Assembly: GCF_016916835.1 (NCBI RefSeq) | Contig: NZ_JAFFIX010000022.1 | Coordinates: forward strand, 1-64,000 | Source: Actinacidiphila bryophytorum | GTDB taxonomy: Bacteria > Actinomycetota > Actinomycetes > Streptomycetales > Streptomycetaceae | DNA: 64,000 bases | Direction: 5' to 3' | Part shown: positions 44,195-52,059 of the stretch, piece by piece | Layout of the letters: every line of letters starts with the position of its first letter | Numbering within the stretch: position 1 is the first letter of the stretch | Notes under the pieces: generated by a model | What the model was told of the DNA's origin: nothing | Seen by the model: only the letters and a program-made list of their open reading frames with translations | Databases searched by the model: none | Position numbers and translations under genes: made by a program

Positions 44195-44238
44195 GCCCCG
44201 TCCACTCCTGTCAGCCGTTCACCCGGGCACCGCCGAGC

Positions 44239-46812
44239 TCAGTCCAGCACCGGCAGCAGCTCCGGGAGGTGCCCGTCGGAGGCGAGGCCGGCCGCTATGC
44301 GCTCGGCGGGCACTTCACCGTACAGCGTGGTGCGCTGCCTGGCGGGGCGGCCGGCGGCCTCGGCAATGGCGACCAGGTCGCGGATCGACCGGTAGGAGCC
44401 GTAACCGGAGCCCGCCATGCGGGAGATGGTCTCCTCCATCAGGGTGCCGCCCAGGTCGTTGGCACCCGAACGGAGCATTTCGGCGGCGCCGTCCGCGCCG
44501 AGTTTCACCCAGCTGGTCTGGATGTTGGTGATGTGCGGGTGCAGCAGCAGCCGGGCCATCGCGGTGACGGCCCGGTTGTCGCGGGCGGTCGGTCCCGGAC
44601 GGGCGATGCCGGCCAGGTAGACGGGCGCGTTGGTGTGGATGAAGGGCAGCGTCACGAACTCGGTGAAGCCGCCGGTGCGCTGCTGGATCTCGGCGAGCAG
44701 CCGCAGGTGGCCGAGCCAGTGGTGCGGCTGGTCCACATGCCCGTACATCATGGTGGACGACGAGCGGATGCCCAGCTCGTGGGCGGTGCTGACCACCTCG
44801 ACCCAGGTGGCGGTGGGCAGTTTGCCCTTGGTCAGGACCCAGCGCACCTCGTCGTCGAGGATCTCCGCCGCCGTGCCGGGGATCGAGTCGAGCCCCGCCT
44901 CCTTGGCCGCGGTCAGCCACTCGCGGATCGGCATCCCGGTGCGCGTGGCGCCGTTGACGACCTCCATCGGCGAGAACGCGTGCATGTGCATGCCGGGGAC
45001 GCGGGCCTTGACCGCCCGCGCGATGTCGAAGTAGGCGCTGCCGGGCAGGTCGGGGTGGATGCCGCCCTGCATGCACACCTCGGTCGCGCCGACCTCCCAC
45101 GCCTGCTGCACCCGGTCGGCGACCTGGTCGAGCGAGAGGGTGTACGCGTCCGCGTCGGTGCGGCGCTGCGCGAAGGCGCAGAAACGGCAGCCGGTGTAGC
45201 AGACGTTGGTGAAGTTGATGTTGCGCGTGACGATGTACGTGACGTCGTCGCCGACGACGTCCCTGCGCAGGTCGTCCGCGATACGGCACAGGGCGTCAAG
45301 CGCCGGGCCGTCCGCGTGCAGCAGCGCGAGCGCCTCGGCGTCGGTGAGCTTCGTCGGGTCGTCGGCGGCGACCGACAGCGCCTTGCGCACGTCGGCGTCC
45401 ACCCGGTCCGGCACCATGCCGGGCGCGGCCTGCTCGCGCAGTTCGGCCCAGTCGCCGTACACCTCGTCGAAGTCGTCCCTGCGGTCGGCCGTACGGCCCT
45501 CGGTGTCGATCGTGCGGTGCAGGTCGGTGCGCCCGCCGGCCGCCGGGAAGGTCTCGTCCGGCTCCTGCCAGGGCCGCCCCTGGACCACGGCGTCCTCACG
45601 CGCGAGGCCCGTCTCCGGGTCGGCCAGCGCCTGGACGTGCGGGACCAGCCGCGGATCGAGCCAGGGTTCGCCGCGCCGGACGAACTCCGGGTAGATGGTG
45701 AGCCTTTCGCGCAGCGTGAAGCCGGTCTCCGCGGTGCGCGCGGCCAGGTCCTCGATCTGCGGCCACGGACGCTCGGGATTGACGTGGTCGGGGGTCAGCG
45801 GCGAGACGCCGCCCCAGTCGTCGATGCCGGCCTCGATGAAGCGGGTGTACTCGCCGTCCACGAGGTTCGGCGGCGCCTGGATGCGGGCCGCGGGGCCGAG
45901 CACCACCCGGGCCACCGCGATGGCCGCCGCCAGCTCCTCCAGCTCCGCGTCCGGCATGCCGCGCATCGCGGTGTCCGGCTTGGCCCGGAAGTTCTGCACG
46001 ATGACTTCCTGGACGCCGTGGTAGCGGCGGGCGGTGCGGCGGATCGCGAACAGCGACTCGGCGCGCTCCTCGTACGTCTCCCCGATGCCGATGAGGATGC
46101 CGGTGGTGAAGGGCACGTTGGAGCGGCCGGCGTCCTCCAGGACCCGCAGCCGCACCGCCGGCTCCTTGTCGGGCGAGCCGAAGTGCGGGCCGCCGCGCTC
46201 GGACCACAGCCGGGTCGCCGTCGTCTCCAGCATCATGCCCATCGAGGGCGCGACCGGTTTGAGCCGCTGCAGGTCCGTCCACGACAGCACCCCGGGGTTG
46301 AGGTGCGGCAGCAGCCCGGTCTCCTCCAGCACCCGCACCGACATCGCCCGCACATACGCCAGCGTGTCGTCGTAGCCGTGCGCGTCCAGCCACTCCCGCG
46401 CCTCGGGCCAGCGGTCCTCCGGGCGGTCCCCCAGCGTGAACAGCGCCTCCTTGCAGCCCATCTCGGCGCCGCGCCGGGCGATGTCCAGGACCTCGTCCGG
46501 CGACAGGTACAGACCGTGGCCCTCCCGGCGCAGCTTGCCGGGCACGGTCACGAAGGTGCAGTAGTGGCAGGTGTCCCTGCACAGCCGCGTCAGCGGTATG
46601 AAGACCTTCCGCGAGTACGTGATGACGCCGGGCCTGCCCGCCGCCTCAAGGCCCGCGTCCCGCACCCTTGCCGCTGTCGCGGCCAGCCGTCGCAGGTCCT
46701 CGCCTCTCGCCTGCAGCAGCACGGCGGCTTCGCCCGTGTCGAGGGCGACGCCTTCCGCTGCGCGGTGCAGGGCGCGGCGCATGGCGTTTGCTGCAGGCGG
46801 CTCCAAGGTCAT
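44239..46812 (-). CDS. fbiC: FO synthase, F420 biosynthesis (bifunctional FbiC)
   Basis: 857 residues with two radical-SAM halves. The first cluster motif CRDTCHYCTF is near residue 80 (CofG half) and the second CYTGCRFCAF near 537 (CofH half). It joins tyrosine to a ribityl-aminouracil to make 7,8-didemethyl-8-hydroxy-5-deazariboflavin, the chromophore of coenzyme F420. Length and order match actinobacterial FbiC. ATG 46812 (MTLEPPAANAMRRAL) is taken as start; the ribosome site is weak (CTCGGGGG). Upstream frame extension to 46992 runs through the dispersed repeats and is not coding. Located near afsR as in S. coelicolor. Confidence 0.97.
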   Translation of the reverse strand: MTLEPPAANAMRRALHRAAEGVALDTGEAAVLLQARGEDLRRLAATAARVRDAGLEAAGRPGVITYSRKVFIPLTRLCRDTCHYCTFVTVPGKLRREGHGLYLSPDEVLDIARRGAEMGCKEALFTLGDRPEDRWPEAREWLDAHGYDDTLAYVRAMSVRVLEETGLLPHLNPGVLSWTDLQRLKPVAPSMGMMLETTATRLWSERGGPHFGSPDKEPAVRLRVLEDAGRSNVPFTTGILIGIGETYEERAESLFAIRRTARRYHGVQEVIVQNFRAKPDTAMRGMPDAELEELAAAIAVARVVLGPAARIQAPPNLVDGEYTRFIEAGIDDWGGVSPLTPDHVNPERPWPQIEDLAARTAETGFTLRERLTIYPEFVRRGEPWLDPRLVPHVQALADPETGLAREDAVVQGRPWQEPDETFPAAGGRTDLHRTIDTEGRTADRRDDFDEVYGDWAELREQAAPGMVPDRVDADVRKALSVAADDPTKLTDAEALALLHADGPALDALCRIADDLRRDVVGDDVTYIVTRNINFTNVCYTGCRFCAFAQRRTDADAYTLSLDQVADRVQQAWEVGATEVCMQGGIHPDLPGSAYFDIARAVKARVPGMHMHAFSPMEVVNGATRTGMPIREWLTAAKEAGLDSIPGTAAEILDDEVRWVLTKGKLPTATWVEVVSTAHELGIRSSSTMMYGHVDQPHHWLGHLRLLAEIQQRTGGFTEFVTLPFIHTNAPVYLAGIARPGPTARDNRAVTAMARLLLHPHITNIQTSWVKLGADGAAEMLRSGANDLGGTLMEETISRMAGSGYGSYRSIRDLVAIAEAAGRPARQRTTLYGEVPAERIAAGLASDGHLPELLPVLD

Positions 46813-47171
46813 CCCCCGAGCATAGGTCGCCCCTGCGACATTGTGCGCTGCCTCTTCTGCGAGGCCGAGCACATAGGGGCGCGGGGAACTGCGCGCCAAG
46901 CCCCCACCGGGCGCGCGGGTCGTCACCGACCCAAAGGGGCTCTTCGGTCCGGAGACGAACCACCGGCCGGCGAGCGAAGCGAGTGAGGGCACCCCCAGGC
47001 GAAGCGCTGGGGGAGGCTGGGCGCGCAGTTCCCCGCGCCCCTCAAAAAACGCTCACCGCCCGTGCGAACGGGCGCCCCCGGCGCAGGGAAAGGCGGGGTT
47101 CGAGCGACGGCCCACCGTCGCACAGGGTGGCGTTCACCCGGGCTTCACCCGGTGGGACGACCGTACGCGCT
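46813..47171. other. 359-bp divergent region with dispersed repeats
   Basis: Lies between the divergent fbiC and PHP-hydrolase genes. It holds one reverse-orientation copy of the GC-rich unit (46875–46890) and one forward copy (47025–47040), plus CACCCCCAGG/GCGCTGGGGG pairing near 46988–47012. No gene is supported; promoters for both flanking genes must lie here. Confidence 0.55.
46875..47040. repeat. two copies of the dispersed GC-rich repeat, opposite orientation
   Basis: AGGGGCGCGGGGAACT at 46875–46890 and AGTTCCCCGCGCCCC starting at 47025. They are the same unit as at 30868, 30922, 40858, 40985 and 41038. Confidence 0.8.
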
Positions 47172-48719
47172 ATGGACCGACGCGACGTACTCAAACTCTC
47201 AGCGCTGGCAAGCGCAACCACCGTGCTTACGCTGGCCCCCGTGAACTTCGCCTCAGCCTCCGACTCCCCCGGCGGGGCCGACGCCGCCGGAACGGCGGGC
47301 ACTTCGTCAGGTCAGGACCTGACGAGGACCGTCACCGGCCACCTCCCCACCGGCGTCGCCGACTTCGTCTACCTGCCCGTCGAGGTGCCGCGCGGGGTGC
47401 GGCAGATCGCGGTGTCGTACACCTACGACCGGCCGGCCGTGCCGGCCGGCACCCTCGGCAACGCCTGCGACATCGGCATCTTCGACCAGCACGGCACCGG
47501 TCTGGGCGGGCGCGGCTTCCGCGGCTGGTCGGGCGGTGCGCGCACCGAGTTCGCGATCAGCGCGGAGGAGGCCACGCCCGGCTACCTGGCGGGGCCGGTC
47601 GAGGCGGGCACCTGGTACGTCGTCCTCGGGCCGTACACGGTGGCGCCGCAGGGCCTCGACTACTCGGTGACCGTGAGCCTGACGCTCGGCGAGCAGGGCC
47701 GCACTCCCAAGCCGGTCTACCCGCCGGAGCAGGTCGCCGGGCGCGGGCGCGGCTGGTACCGCGGCGACTGCCACCTGCACACCGTGCACTCGGACGGCAA
47801 GCGCACGGTGGAGCAGCTGGCGGAGCTGGCGCGGACGGCGAAGCTGGACTTCATCAACTCCAGCGACCACAACACCACCTCCGCGCATCCCTTCCTCGCC
47901 CCGCTCGCGGGTGACGACCTGCTCATCCTCACGGGTGAGGAGGTCACCACCCGCAACGGCCATTTCCTGGCGATCGGCCTGGACGGCGGCGAGTTCGTCG
48001 ACTGGCGCTACCGGGCGCGCGACGACGCCTTCGACTCCTTCGCGCGGCAGATCCGCCGCGCGGGCGGCATCGTGGTGCCGGCGCACCCGTACGGCACGAG
48101 CCTGGCCAGCCAGTGGAAGTTCGGCTACGACAACGTCGACGCCATCGAGGTCTGGAACGGCCCGTGGACCACCGACGACGAGGCGTCCCTGCTGACCTGG
48201 GACAACCTGCTGACCGGCGCGGTGCGCCGCGGTGACGGCCACTGGGTGCCCGCGATGGGCAACTCCGACGCCCACCGCGACCCCGACGTCGTGGGCCTGC
48301 CGCAGACCGTGGTGCTGGCCGACGGCCTGAACCGGCACGCGCTGCAGGAGGGGATCAGGGCGGGCCGCTCCTGGATCGCCGAGAGCGCCGCCGTCCAGCT
48401 GTCCCTGACCGCGAAGGGGCCGCACGGCGAGCACGCGGGCATCGGCGACCGGCTGAAGGTCGCCGCCGACGCCGTGGTGACGGTGGAGTTGACCGTCTCC
48501 GGCGTCCCCGCGGACTCGCTGCTGCGCCTGGTGTCCGACGAGGGCCAGGTCTTCGCATCGGCGCTGCCCGCGTCCGGCACGGTCAGCTGGCAGACGACCG
48601 CGTCGCTGGCGGCGTACGTCCGCGCGGAGGTCCGCCACCCGGCGCCCGCGGGCACCCCGGCCGGCATCCCCGGCCCTGCCGCGGCGATCACCAACCCGAT
48701 CTGGCTCGACCGCAAGTAG
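47172..48719 (+). CDS. Tat-exported PHP-domain metallohydrolase (CehA/McbA family)
   Basis: 515 residues. The N-terminus MDRRDVLKLSALASATTVLT is a twin-arginine signal (RRDVLK followed by a hydrophobic stretch), so the protein folds in the cytosol and is exported. A β-rich segment (~50–185) precedes the catalytic PHP domain: YRGDCHLHTVHSDGKRTVEQ (metal ligands HLH), NSSDHNTTSAHPF, VPAHPYGTSL and MGNSDAHRDPDVVG. This is the CehA/McbA-like hydrolase family named after carbaryl hydrolases; most members have unknown phosphoester or ester substrates. ATG 47172 is preferred because it begins the Tat signal, although the ribosome site is poor. A perfect two-part hairpin follows. Confidence 0.88.
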   Translation: MDRRDVLKLSALASATTVLTLAPVNFASASDSPGGADAAGTAGTSSGQDLTRTVTGHLPTGVADFVYLPVEVPRGVRQIAVSYTYDRPAVPAGTLGNACDIGIFDQHGTGLGGRGFRGWSGGARTEFAISAEEATPGYLAGPVEAGTWYVVLGPYTVAPQGLDYSVTVSLTLGEQGRTPKPVYPPEQVAGRGRGWYRGDCHLHTVHSDGKRTVEQLAELARTAKLDFINSSDHNTTSAHPFLAPLAGDDLLILTGEEVTTRNGHFLAIGLDGGEFVDWRYRARDDAFDSFARQIRRAGGIVVPAHPYGTSLASQWKFGYDNVDAIEVWNGPWTTDDEASLLTWDNLLTGAVRRGDGHWVPAMGNSDAHRDPDVVGLPQTVVLADGLNRHALQEGIRAGRSWIAESAAVQLSLTAKGPHGEHAGIGDRLKVAADAVVTVELTVSGVPADSLLRLVSDEGQVFASALPASGTVSWQTTASLAAYVRAEVRHPAPAGTPAGIPGPAAAITNPIWLDRK

Positions 48720-48740
48720 CGCCGGGAGCGCTGCCGCCGT

Positions 48741-48784
48741 CCCGCGCCCACCCCTGCCGCCGGTATGGCAGGGTCGGGCGCGGG
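48741..48784 (+). terminator. long hairpin terminator after PHP hydrolase gene
   Basis: CCCGCGCCC-AC-CCCTGCC pairs with GGCAGGG-TC-GGGCGCGGG, sixteen base pairs with one 2x2 internal mismatch and an 8-nt loop. There is no T-run. It starts 22 bp past the stop codon. Confidence 0.7.
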
Positions 48785-48828
48785 GCGCCTGCACTGGGGC
48801 GGGCGCCGGAAGCGGAGGTCGGTGCCTC

Positions 48829-49923
48829 ATGGCGGGATCGGACCGGGCGGCATCAGGCGGGGCGGGCGCGGCCGGCGCCATGTCGCGTACTTCCCGGCTG
48901 GCCGCACATGGTGCGGTCTCCACGGCGCTGGCCTTGCGCAGCGACAGCGCTCTGCGGGACATGGTGGAGTCCGCCGCGCCGCTGGGCACCGGGATCGGCG
49001 GCAGGACGGCGCTGCTGGACGTGGACGGCCGGCAGGTCTTCGTCAAGCTGCTGACGCTGGGCGAGCGGGAGACGCACCCTGGCCACGTCCGGTCCACGGC
49101 CAACCTGTACGCCCTGCCGGCCTACTGCCACTTCGGCATCGCCAGTCCCGGCTTCGGGGCGTGGCGCGAGCTGGCTCTGCACGCCATGACCACGGACTGG
49201 GTGATCGCCGGCCATTGCGCAGGATTTCCGCTGATGCACCACTGGCGCGTGCTCGGCGGCACTGCCGCGGTCGCACCGCCGGACGAACTGGCCGACGTGG
49301 ACAGGGCGGTGGCCTACTGGGGCGGCAGCCAGGCGGTGCGCCGGCGGATCGAGGAACGCCACCAGAGCACGGCGAGCCTCGCCCTCTTCCTGGAGTACAT
49401 CCCGACCAGCCTGCGCGAGTGGCTGCCGCCGCGTATCGCGGCGGGCGGGCGTACCGCCGAGCGCGCCTTCGCCATGGTAACGCGCGAACTGGCCGCAGCC
49501 ACCGGCTTCATGAACTCCCGCGGGCTGCTCCACTTCGACGCCCACTTCGGCAACATCCTGACCGACGGCCGCCGCCTGTACGTCACCGACTTCGGCCTCG
49601 CCCTGTCCTCGCGCTTCGAACTGGACGCGGACGAGGCCGGCTTCTTCGAGCGCCACCAGGTCTACGACCGCGGCTACACCGTCACCAGCCTGGTGCACCG
49701 GCTGCTCGACGCCCTGTACGCGCCGCGCCCGCAGGAGCGGGACGCGCTCCTGCGGTCCTTCGCCGACGGCGCCCGCCCCACCGGCATCCCGGCCGGTCCC
49801 GCGGACTTCATCGCCCGGCACGCCCCGCTGGCGGTGGTGCTGACCGACTTCTTCGGCACGCTGGAGAAGGACTGCGCGACGCCGTACCCGCTGGAGCAGG
49901 TGCAGCGGCTGTCTGCCGGGTGA
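48829..49923 (+). CDS. protein-kinase-like / aminoglycoside-kinase-like protein
   Basis: 364 residues. The C-terminal kinase lobe is visible: LLHFDAHFGNILTDG (HxDxxxxN catalytic loop, near 234–241) and LYVTDFGLALS (DFG). The N-terminal lobe has GGRTALLDVDGRQVFVKLL with a likely ATP-binding lysine. The usual HRD is H-F-D, as in atypical or small-molecule kinases. It may phosphorylate a small molecule or a protein; the substrate is unknown. ATG 48829 has GGAGG at the proper distance. It stands between the PHP hydrolase and a convergent acetyltransferase gene, 7 bp from the end of the latter. Confidence 0.75.
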   Translation: MAGSDRAASGGAGAAGAMSRTSRLAAHGAVSTALALRSDSALRDMVESAAPLGTGIGGRTALLDVDGRQVFVKLLTLGERETHPGHVRSTANLYALPAYCHFGIASPGFGAWRELALHAMTTDWVIAGHCAGFPLMHHWRVLGGTAAVAPPDELADVDRAVAYWGGSQAVRRRIEERHQSTASLALFLEYIPTSLREWLPPRIAAGGRTAERAFAMVTRELAAATGFMNSRGLLHFDAHFGNILTDGRRLYVTDFGLALSSRFELDADEAGFFERHQVYDRGYTVTSLVHRLLDALYAPRPQERDALLRSFADGARPTGIPAGPADFIARHAPLAVVLTDFFGTLEKDCATPYPLEQVQRLSAG

Positions 49924-49930
49924 CCGCGGC

Positions 49931-50476
49931 TCAGGCGCCCTTGAGCGCGGCCGCGTCGGGCCAGGCCATACGGAACTTGGAAGGGGTGCCGTGCAGCCGG
50001 GTGGGGTCGCCGGCCGGGGGGCCGACGAGCGTCGTCTCGACGTGCGCGGCGCCCATGGCGGTGTAGAAGGCCTGGGCGGGCGTGTTCTGTTCGAGCACCC
50101 ACAGATACAGCGCAGGGGACTGCGCAAGGGCGGCGGCCTCCTGTGCGGCGCGGGTGAGCAGCGCCCGGCCCACGCCCGTACGCTGCCGGGTCGCCGTCAC
50201 GTGCAGGTTGTCGACCAGGCTGCCCCACTTCGGGTCGTCGTCGAGCACGACGTGGACGAAGCCGAGCACATATGTGCCGTCCTCGGCGAGCAGCGTGCGG
50301 GTGCCGGTGGGCACGGCAAGGCGCCCGGACCACACGTTCAGCCGGTCGCCGAGGACGTCGCCGTCGAGATACGCGTCGGAGTACGCACCCCGGTAGTGGC
50401 GCCGCCAGCTGTCGGCGTGCAGCCGCGCCACCGCCTCCGCGTCGCCGGGTCCTGCGTAACGGAACTGCGCTGCCAT
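49931..50476 (-). CDS. GNAT-family N-acetyltransferase
   Basis: 181 residues. The GNAT core is shown by RYAGPGDAEAVARLHADSWR, GFVHVVLDDDPKWGSLVDNL, HVTATRQRTGVGRALLTRAA (the acetyl-CoA pyrophosphate loop RxxGxG/A) and LYLWVLEQNTPAQAFYTAMG. It moves an acetyl group from acetyl-CoA to an unknown amine. ATG 50476 has AAGGGGG ahead. A perfect 17-bp palindrome lies 72 bp upstream and may be its operator. Convergent with the kinase-like gene. Confidence 0.88.
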   Translation of the reverse strand: MAAQFRYAGPGDAEAVARLHADSWRRHYRGAYSDAYLDGDVLGDRLNVWSGRLAVPTGTRTLLAEDGTYVLGFVHVVLDDDPKWGSLVDNLHVTATRQRTGVGRALLTRAAQEAAALAQSPALYLWVLEQNTPAQAFYTAMGAAHVETTLVGPPAGDPTRLHGTPSKFRMAWPDAAALKGA

Positions 50477-50547
50477 GCCGCCCCCTTGCCGTGCCTGCCG
50501 ATTCCGCACCGCAGTCAATAGCACCGCCGCGGGGGCGGCCAGCGGAT

Positions 50548-50564
50548 TTTGCCGGTCCGGCAAA
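50548..50564. promoter_or_regulatory. operator-like palindrome upstream of the acetyltransferase gene
   Basis: TTTGCCGGTCCGGCAAA has 8-bp perfect arms around a single base. It stands between two minus-strand genes, 72 bp ahead of the acetyltransferase start and 85 bp past the stop of the FAAL-like gene. It may be an operator or the terminator of the latter; no T-run follows on the minus strand. Confidence 0.5.
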
Positions 50565-50648
50565 CGGCTCGGCAATGCGCAGCGGCAACCGCTTGGCCAT
50601 TGCGGAGGCGACGGCCGCCAGGGCCGCGGCGCCGGTGCCCCGCAAGCC

Positions 50649-51428
50649 TCAGCCGGTCACCCGCACCGGCAGCAGGATGCGCCAGACGGCCTCCTCCAGG
50701 CCGTGGACCGCCGCGATCCATCCGACGTTCTCCTCGTCGGTGCCGAGGCGTACGGCCTGGGCCAGTTCGGTCATCACCTCGGCGAGGTCGCCGTGGCACA
50801 TGGCCGCTTCGAGGCGGCCGCCCGCGGGCCCGTCGTCGTGGTAGCAGTGGTAGGCGGGGGCGCCGCGCAGGACGCCGACCGGGCGCCACTGGGTGGCCAG
50901 CCGCCACACCGGCTCGCCGCCGACGCGTACGCCGTCCGCCTCGACGACCTGCGTGCGGTTGCGGTCGACGTCGAGCGCGTGCCAGCCGTCGGTGCCGGTG
51001 AGGACCAGGTCGGGGGCGCAGCGCTGGACGGCGCGCGGCACGGTGTGGACGCCGCCGGGCGTCGTCAGCACGAGCGGCACCGCGGCCATGCCGGCGTACA
51101 GGCAGCCGAAGAAGGCGCCGGCGAGGTCGGGGCCCTCGGGGTAGACGAGCAGCACGCGGCTGCCGGGGCTGAGCAGCGTACCGAGGCGTGCGGCTATCGC
51201 CCGGGCGCGGCGGTCGAGTTCGGCGAAGCTGCAGCCCGCGGTGCCGACCGCGGCGCCCGCCCGGCCCTCGAAGGGCAGTTCCGGCACCGCCGTGGGGCGC
51301 CTTTCCGCACGCCGGCGCAGCAGCGGCCCCGGCAGCATGCCGCCGTCGCCGGCGACCGGCCGTGCGCCGCCGCCACCGCCGCCGCCGATCCGCGTCCTGC
51401 GCGGTTTGCCGTGTTTCCCGCCGCTCAT
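50649..51428 (-). CDS. truncated, degenerate FAAL-like adenylation protein
   Basis: 259 residues. Residues ~60–150 match the N-terminal part of fatty acyl-AMP ligases: SFAELDRRARAIAARLG, SRVLLVYPEGPDLAGAFFGC and LYAGMAAVPLVLTTPGG. Full-length enzymes have ~580 residues; here everything after the ATP loop is missing, and the loop region itself is changed (YHCYHDDGPAGGRLEAAMCH where Y-T-S-G-S-T-G-x-P-K-G is expected). No A5–A10 motifs exist, so catalysis is very unlikely. It may be a decayed gene or a binding protein built from the scaffold. Start ATG 51428 with GGGAGA. The frame runs on upstream to 51737 through an in-frame 18-bp repeat array encoding repeated G-A-L-D units, so a longer protein is possible. 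Confidence 0.6.
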   Translation of the reverse strand: MSGGKHGKPRRTRIGGGGGGGARPVAGDGGMLPGPLLRRRAERRPTAVPELPFEGRAGAAVGTAGCSFAELDRRARAIAARLGTLLSPGSRVLLVYPEGPDLAGAFFGCLYAGMAAVPLVLTTPGGVHTVPRAVQRCAPDLVLTGTDGWHALDVDRNRTQVVEADGVRVGGEPVWRLATQWRPVGVLRGAPAYHCYHDDGPAGGRLEAAMCHGDLAEVMTELAQAVRLGTDEENVGWIAAVHGLEEAVWRILLPVRVTG

Positions 51429-52059
51429 GGCAGCGGTCTCCCGCGGCTCGGCATAGTGCGGCGCATATGCCGTACCCGGCGGCTGCGCTGCGTGCAGCGG
51501 CCGTACACGCTCGCGCTGCGGGCGCCCCCACCAGGCGAACTGCCCGTCGCCCGGCAGGTGGTCGAGCGCACCCGTGCTGTCAAGCGCACCGGTGCCGTCG
51601 AGCGCACCCGTACCGTCGAGCGCGCCCCTGCCGTCGAGCGCGTCGCCCGCGCACCGCCCCGGCGCGTCGGGCGCGCCGGCGTCCCGCAGCACCGTCCTGC
51701 GCGGGCCACCCGCGCGATCCGCACACTTCGCACACATCGCGGCTCAGCTACCCGTCCTGACGCGCAAAGCCCCACGGCTCGTTCCATCCCCACACACCAC
51801 AACCTCCGCGCACGCACAGCCGGAATATCAAATTCGGCCCAACTTCTGCCGTAGGACCGGTTGGGGACCCGCATGGGGTGACCCGGGACGGCCCGACACG
51901 GCAAACTGACACGGACGGGGCTGAACCCGCTGCTCCGTCGACGAGTGCCGTGCGGTCAACTGTTCCGTCCGGCGATGAATGATTGATATACGCGCGCAGA
52001 GCCGGACCGGCCCGGCCATATCGTGACCGGTACGGCTCGCGGCGGTTCAGGGGGCATGA
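51429..52059. other. 631-bp divergent region ahead of afsR
   Basis: Contains an 18-bp tandem repeat array (51561–51644) and then ~300 bp ahead of afsR with lower GC content than its surroundings, around 51790–52010 (for example AATATCAAATTCGG and GATTGATATACGCGCG). The last part should carry the afsR promoter. No secure gene; see the FAAL-like entry for possible N-terminal extension. Confidence 0.45.
51561..51644. repeat. 18-bp tandem repeat, about five copies
   Basis: Units of the form GTCGAGCGCACCCGTACC start at 51561, 51579, 51597, 51615 and 51633 (the last is partial). Read on the minus strand in the frame of the FAAL-like gene they give a repeated G-A-L-D-x-T hexapeptide. Confidence 0.8.

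Noticed and set aside
44173..46986. 937-codon plus-strand frame opposite fbiC
   Set aside because: fbiC on the minus strand has both radical-SAM motifs; the antisense frame has only low-complexity Val/Arg/Gly sequence.
46668..47171. N-terminal extension of the PHP hydrolase frame
   Set aside because: It runs through dispersed repeats and opposite the fbiC start; the Tat signal at 47172 gives a natural N-terminus.
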